Shown: piece after piece, positions 60,443 to 64,000 of the stretch
How positions within the stretch are numbered: the first letter of the stretch is position 1
Layout of the letters: each line of letters opens with the position of its first letter
Source of the DNA: Synechococcus sp. CBW1002
Lineage (GTDB): Bacteria; Cyanobacteriota; Cyanobacteriia; PCC-6307; Cyanobiaceae
Direction of reading: 5' to 3'
DNA: 64,000 bases
Assembly: GCF_015840915.1 (NCBI RefSeq)
Contig: NZ_CP060398.1
Coordinates: forward strand, 2,604,001 to 2,668,000
The notes under the pieces: generated by a model
The model's input: only the letters and a program-made list of their open reading frames with translations
What the model was told of the DNA's origin: nothing
Database searches by the model: none
Translations under genes and position numbers: made by a program

Positions 60443-61837
60443 TCAGCGGCCTTCGGCGCGCCAGGGCTGCTCCACCACGGCGGCCAGCAGGGCGATGGCG
60501 GCCAGTCCCCACAGCACCGGCAGCAGGCCGTAGCGACTCACCACCGTGCCCGCCAGGACCAGGGGCAGGCTCAGGGCGATGTTGATCAGGTTGTTCTGCA
60601 GACCGAACACCTTGCCCCGTTGGGCCTCGGGCGTGTCCTCCTGGATCGTGGTCTGGGCGGGGATCGCCAGCAGCGCCGCGCCCACCCCCAGCAGGCCACA
60701 GAGCAGCAGGGTGAAGACCAGGCTGCCGCGCAGCTGGCCCAGCAGCACCAGGCACCAGGCGATCGTGCCCAGGCCGGTGGAGGCCAGCACCCGCCGGTTG
60801 ATCCCATGGCCCAGCTGCGCCATGGCCAGGGCCCCCACCGCCAGGCCCACGCCGCTCATGGCCAGCAGAACACCGAACCGGGTGGGGCCCAGCCCCTCCA
60901 CCCCCGAGGCCAGGCTGATGGCCAGCACGTAGAGGGCCGCCAGCAAGCTGTAGAGCAGCACCAGATGCACCATGGCGGTGCGCACGCTCGGTCGGGCCCG
61001 CAGCACCTGCAGGCCATCGCCGATTTCCTGCCACACCGTGGTCTGTCGATCCAGCTGGGGTTTCTCCTGCAGCTGGATGGTGCTGATCGCCACCGCCGCC
61101 AGCCCGTAGCACAGAGGCAGCAGCAGAAATTCCCCCCCCCGAATGCCGAACTGGGCCAGGCCGCTGCGCAGCAGCCGCAGGATCGGATCGCCGAGGGCAA
61201 AGCCCAGGATCGTGGCGGCCATGCTGGTGGCCTGATACAGAGAATTGGCCGCCAGCAGCAGCGGGCCGGGCACCAGCAGCGGGATCACGGCCTGTTCCGC
61301 CGGCGCGAAGAACTGGGTCAGCACCGATTCCAGGAAGGTCATGGCCACCAGCCCCCAGTACCCCCAGCTGAGGCCGAACCAGACCGGCCCGGGGATCAGG
61401 CAGAGCGGCGCCAGCAGCACCAGGGCGGCCCGAAGGCCGTTGGAGGCCACCATCACCCGCCGTTTCGGCCAGCGATCCGCCCAGACACCGGCCACGGTGC
61501 CCAGCACCATGGCCGGAATCGTGTTGGCCACGTAGATGCCGGTGGCCAGCAGAGTGATCACCTGGGCGCGGGTCTCCACGTCCATGCGCATCACCGCCGC
61601 GGCCTCCGCCAGCGCCGGATTGGTGCCGGGGGTGTCCGTGACCCAGTACTGGGCGATCAGGAACACCATCAGCACGATGTAGAACTTGTCGGCCAGCTGC
61701 GAAAAGACCTGGCCGATCCACAGGCGCCGGAAGCCCGGCAGCGCCAGCACGGCCTGCAGTCCGGTGGCGCGGCCGCCAGCTCCTGGAACGTTGGGGGCGC
61801 TCACGCTGGCGCTGCGGGTCGTGTCATGCGGCTTCAT
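60443..61837 (-). CDS. MFS transporter
   Basis: It starts MKPHDTTRSASVSAPNVPGA with the first helix at ALPGFRRLWIGQVFSQLADK. The 464-residue protein has about 11-12 helices and the loop GVWADRWPKRRVMVASN. The GFRRLWxGQxxS opening is that of the enterobactin-exporter-like/DHA3 group. The start overlaps the recO stop by 4 bases, an order found in other picocyanobacteria. The substrate is unknown. Confidence 0.88.
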   Translation of the reverse strand: MKPHDTTRSASVSAPNVPGAGGRATGLQAVLALPGFRRLWIGQVFSQLADKFYIVLMVFLIAQYWVTDTPGTNPALAEAAAVMRMDVETRAQVITLLATGIYVANTIPAMVLGTVAGVWADRWPKRRVMVASNGLRAALVLLAPLCLIPGPVWFGLSWGYWGLVAMTFLESVLTQFFAPAEQAVIPLLVPGPLLLAANSLYQATSMAATILGFALGDPILRLLRSGLAQFGIRGGEFLLLPLCYGLAAVAISTIQLQEKPQLDRQTTVWQEIGDGLQVLRARPSVRTAMVHLVLLYSLLAALYVLAISLASGVEGLGPTRFGVLLAMSGVGLAVGALAMAQLGHGINRRVLASTGLGTIAWCLVLLGQLRGSLVFTLLLCGLLGVGAALLAIPAQTTIQEDTPEAQRGKVFGLQNNLINIALSLPLVLAGTVVSRYGLLPVLWGLAAIALLAAVVEQPWRAEGR

Positions 61838-62628
61838 GTTGCCCCAGGGCCGTCTGGCCCGTCCCGACGCAGCAGGCGCCAGGCCCGCGGTCGGCGGCTG
61901 AGGTGTTCGCCGCACCAGATCTCCAGCAGCGCCAGCAGGTGCAGCCACACCGGCTCGGGGCCGAGCAGGGTTCCATCGCGGCGGCGGGGCAGCTGGGGTC
62001 GGGGCAGACGCTGCAGCAGGGCGACTTCCGAAGCATTGAGCACTACCCGGGCGCCCGGCAGCGCCCCCACCACCAGGCCTTCGCCCGGCAGCAGGCTGCA
62101 GCGCCACTCCCAGTTGCCCACGGGCGGTTGCAAGGCTGCACCGCTGCGGGCGCAGTGCTGCAGGGGCAGGCCGTAGCCCCCCAGGGCCAGCAGATGGACA
62201 CTGCCCTGCACCGCGATGGCCATAGCCTCGGGATTGGGGGAGTGCTGCCGCACCACCTCTTCCAGACGGCCCAGCTGCATCAGCAGATCCCCCAGCAGAC
62301 CGGGCACCGGCAGGTGCTCAGGCACCAGCAGGGAGGCCAGCTCCAGCAGCGACTGGGCGGCGGCCAGGGTCTCGAGCCGTTCCCCCAGCAGGGTGTAGTT
62401 GTGCAGCACCTCCAGCTGCCGCACCCGCTGCAGCCCCCGGCCTCCGCTCACCTGCAGGGTCAGGTGGGCCAGGGGAACCGCGGCCGCCAGCCGACTGCGG
62501 GGCCGACGGCCACCGGGCACCGCCAGCCGGCAGAGGCCCTCCTCCTCACTGATCAGGGTCAGCAGGCGATCGTGTTCGCCCAGGGGGCGGGCACTCAGGG
62601 CCAGGCCTTCAAGACGGCGATCCGGCAC
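61834..62628 (-). CDS. recO: DNA repair protein RecO
   Basis: A 264-residue protein with the N-terminal OB fold (RRLEGLALSARPLGEHDRLL, GGRRPRSRLAAAVPLAHL) and a helical C-terminal part. It helps load RecA with RecF/RecR in recombination repair. The start is GTG. The usual zinc-binding Cys set of RecO is reduced to scattered Cys (QHCARSGA, LEIWCGEHLS), as in many cyanobacteria. It overlaps deoC upstream by 20 bases and the MFS gene downstream by 4. Confidence 0.9.
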   Translation of the reverse strand: MPDRRLEGLALSARPLGEHDRLLTLISEEEGLCRLAVPGGRRPRSRLAAAVPLAHLTLQVSGGRGLQRVRQLEVLHNYTLLGERLETLAAAQSLLELASLLVPEHLPVPGLLGDLLMQLGRLEEVVRQHSPNPEAMAIAVQGSVHLLALGGYGLPLQHCARSGAALQPPVGNWEWRCSLLPGEGLVVGALPGARVVLNASEVALLQRLPRPQLPRRRDGTLLGPEPVWLHLLALLEIWCGEHLSRRPRAWRLLRRDGPDGPGAT

Positions 62629-63298
62629 GCTGCGCCTGCATCAGGGCCACGCCACGGCTCGTTCCCAGTCGGGCGGCGCCGGCCTCCACCAAGGCCCGAG
62701 CCTGCTCCAGATCCGTGATGCCACCGGAGGCCTTCACCGCGGCCCGGCCGCGGGCCAGGTCCCGCAGCCGACCCACCTGGTCTGTGGTCACGGGCGGACC
62801 GAAGCCACTGCCGGTCTTGAGGAAGCGGGCACCGGCATCCAGGCTCACCTCCACCAGCAGCTCCAGCGCCTCCGGCTCCAGACGGCCCACCTCGAGAATC
62901 ACCTTGATCGGCAGGCCCAGCTCCGCGATCGCGGCCAGATCATCGTGCAGGCTGCCGCTGTCCCGGTCGATCAGGGCACCGAAATCGGGCACCACATCGA
63001 GCTCATCCGCCCCGGCGGCGGCGGCGGCTTCCGCCTCGGCTCGCTTGATGGCCGCTGGCACGGCACCGAAGGGAAAGCCCACCACCGAGATCAGCTTCAC
63101 CGGCCCTCCGATCGGCAGGTGCTCGCGGGCCGCCGCCACCCAGCGTGAGGCCAGGCAGACGCCGGCAAAGCCGAAATGGCGCGCTTCCTCGCAGCAGCGC
63201 TGCACTGCAGCCACGCCCTGCAACGGGTCGAGCAGGGCGTGGTCGATCAGGGGAGCAAGGTCGGGCTGCTCGCGCAGGCTGGAGCGATCGCGGGCCAT
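62609..63298 (-). CDS. deoC: Deoxyribose-phosphate aldolase
   Basis: A 229-residue TIM-barrel aldolase from the start MARDRSSLREQPDLAPLIDH. It has ELDVVPDFGALI, the Schiff-base Lys in ARFLKTGSGFGPP, the second Lys in AAVKASGGITDLEQA, and GTSRGVALMQ. It cleaves deoxyribose 5-phosphate in nucleoside breakdown. It overlaps the recO start by 20 bases. An upstream in-frame Met 12 bases earlier is a possible alternative start. Confidence 0.93.
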   Translation of the reverse strand: MARDRSSLREQPDLAPLIDHALLDPLQGVAAVQRCCEEARHFGFAGVCLASRWVAAAREHLPIGGPVKLISVVGFPFGAVPAAIKRAEAEAAAAAGADELDVVPDFGALIDRDSGSLHDDLAAIAELGLPIKVILEVGRLEPEALELLVEVSLDAGARFLKTGSGFGPPVTTDQVGRLRDLARGRAAVKASGGITDLEQARALVEAGAARLGTSRGVALMQAQRAGSPS

Positions 63299-63378
63299 GG
63301 CCGATTTCACCGGTGGAACGACCGGCAGATGCCGGCCGTGGATTCGCTCAGGTGGGGGGTTGCTCAGCTCAGGGTCGA

Positions 63379-63969
63379 TCAGGCGTCTCTGGGCTGAATC
63401 ACACCAAAGCCGCCGTGGTTGCGGCGATAGACCACCTGAATCTGGCCATCGTCGGCATCGCGGAACACGTAGAAGTCGTGGTCGATCATCTCCAGCTGAT
63501 GCAGGGCATCGTCCAGCTTCATCGGCGGCATGGCGAAGTACTTGCGCCGCACAGCGGGAGCAGGCAGCTCCGGTTCCCGGCCTTCGGTGAGGGAGTGATC
63601 GACCGAGAGCTCGCCCACGATCTCTTCGGTGCCGGGGGTGGTGCTGGCCCGGTGACCGGAGCTGTGGTGATGGTCATGCTGCCGGTCCATGAACCGATGC
63701 AGCTGGCGGCTCAGCTTGCTGGCCACCAGATCGATGCTGGCATAGAGGTTTTCGCTGCGCTCCTGGGCGCGGATCACCGTGCCGTTGGCATACATCGTCA
63801 CCTCGGCGGTCTGCTGGGGGACGCGCGGGTTGCGGGCAACGGACAGATGCACGTCCGCCTCCTTCACCATTCCCTCAAAGTGGTTGATGGCGCGGGTCAG
63901 CTTGGCTTCGGTGTATTCCCGGATGGCCGGGGTGACATCAAGATTGCGGCCATGAATCAGGAGTTTCAT
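63379..63969 (-). CDS. hpf: Ribosome hibernation promoting factor, long form (LrtA)
   Basis: A 196-residue long-form HPF, called LrtA in cyanobacteria. The N-terminal S30AE domain is MKLLIHGRNLDVTPAIREYT followed by ERSENLYASIDLVASKLSRQ; a His-rich linker (QHDHHHSSGH) and the C-terminal dimerisation domain (RRKYFAMPPMKLDDALHQLE, IDHDFYVFRDADDGQIQVVY) follow. It dimerises 70S ribosomes in darkness or starvation. Only 31 bases of its leader are in the window. Confidence 0.95.
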   Translation of the reverse strand: MKLLIHGRNLDVTPAIREYTEAKLTRAINHFEGMVKEADVHLSVARNPRVPQQTAEVTMYANGTVIRAQERSENLYASIDLVASKLSRQLHRFMDRQHDHHHSSGHRASTTPGTEEIVGELSVDHSLTEGREPELPAPAVRRKYFAMPPMKLDDALHQLEMIDHDFYVFRDADDGQIQVVYRRNHGGFGVIQPRDA

Positions 63970-64000
63970 GAGCTTGGACCGCCTCCGGTTTCTCGGCTTG

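Noticed and set aside
60308-62176. 622-codon plus-strand frame opposite MFS and recO
   Set aside because: Gln/Gly/His-rich antisense of two real genes.

Overview
The window looks like a chromosome segment of a high-G+C picocyanobacterium of the Synechococcus/Cyanobium/Vulcanococcus type. The evidence is two high-light-inducible (Hlip) genes, a Gly-rich RRM RNA-binding protein, PipX, the DUF3119-DUF3086-plsY block, DUF1823, SepF, MiaE, CobI and an LrtA-type ribosome hibernation factor. Most of the segment is clearly G+C-rich. Three stretches are visibly richer in A+T and look acquired: the FAD oxidoreductase at 22.7-24.4 kb, the IS110 copy at 28.1-29.4 kb, and the peptide-modification locus at 53.2-57.6 kb.

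Layout. 0-2.1 kb: an ABC-2 exporter operon. 2.2-7.7 kb: small cyanobacterial proteins, hli, an RRM protein, a transglutaminase and pdxH. 7.7-10.8 kb: a four-gene persulfide/sulfite operon (OsmC, TauE, rhodanese-DUF2892, persulfide dioxygenase-rhodanese). 12.6-16.6 kb: a decayed block with a truncated DUF45 peptidase, a ppk2 with an amber codon, a beta-barrel fragment, a frameshifted yjbQ and a frameshifted sugar-binding protein; only the BASS transporter looks intact. 17-24.8 kb: an APC permease, a second hli with an amber codon, a shikimate-dehydrogenase-like gene and a carotenoid-desaturase-like flavoprotein. 25.0-29.9 kb: a nested insertion element (IS5-type ends, IS3-type and IS110 genes inside) that splits an lprI-like gene. 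Its 4-bp target duplication is intact and the split reading frame can be rejoined. 30-32.7 kb: small secreted proteins, toxin debris and tRNA-Gly.

32.9-42.3 kb is a core block: GPH symporter, mlaE, DUF3119, DUF3086, plsY, proC, sepF, yggS, pipX, ecfT and der. 42.4-50.7 kb holds an L,D-transpeptidase, an overlapping amidohydrolase-COG0523 GTPase-MFS operon, and an acetoin pathway pair (catabolic acetolactate synthase plus an acetolactate decarboxylase with an N-terminal ribbon-helix-helix extension). 50.7-53.2 kb: dus, cobI and mtnD. 57.6-64 kb: miaE-aroQ, tRNA-Tyr, tRNA-Thr, a GT4 glycosyltransferase, MFS, recO, deoC and lrtA/hpf.

The most striking content is at 53.6-57.6 kb. Two short peptides of 61 and 58 residues, on either side of two enzyme genes, share a leader-like motif (LQLD-x-x-[KR]-LHGFRL) and a second motif (IGAK[VI]G-x-KGP). 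Their Pro-rich tails differ (GPGPGPGP against PTPTPTP). Between them lie a cyanophycin-synthetase-like ATP-grasp enzyme that lacks an evident Mur-ligase half and a protein resembling the aKG-HExxH peptide beta-hydroxylases. This is the layout of a ribosomally made, post-translationally modified peptide system, and I do not recognise it as a described class. One of the two precursors is below the length at which automatic annotation usually calls genes.
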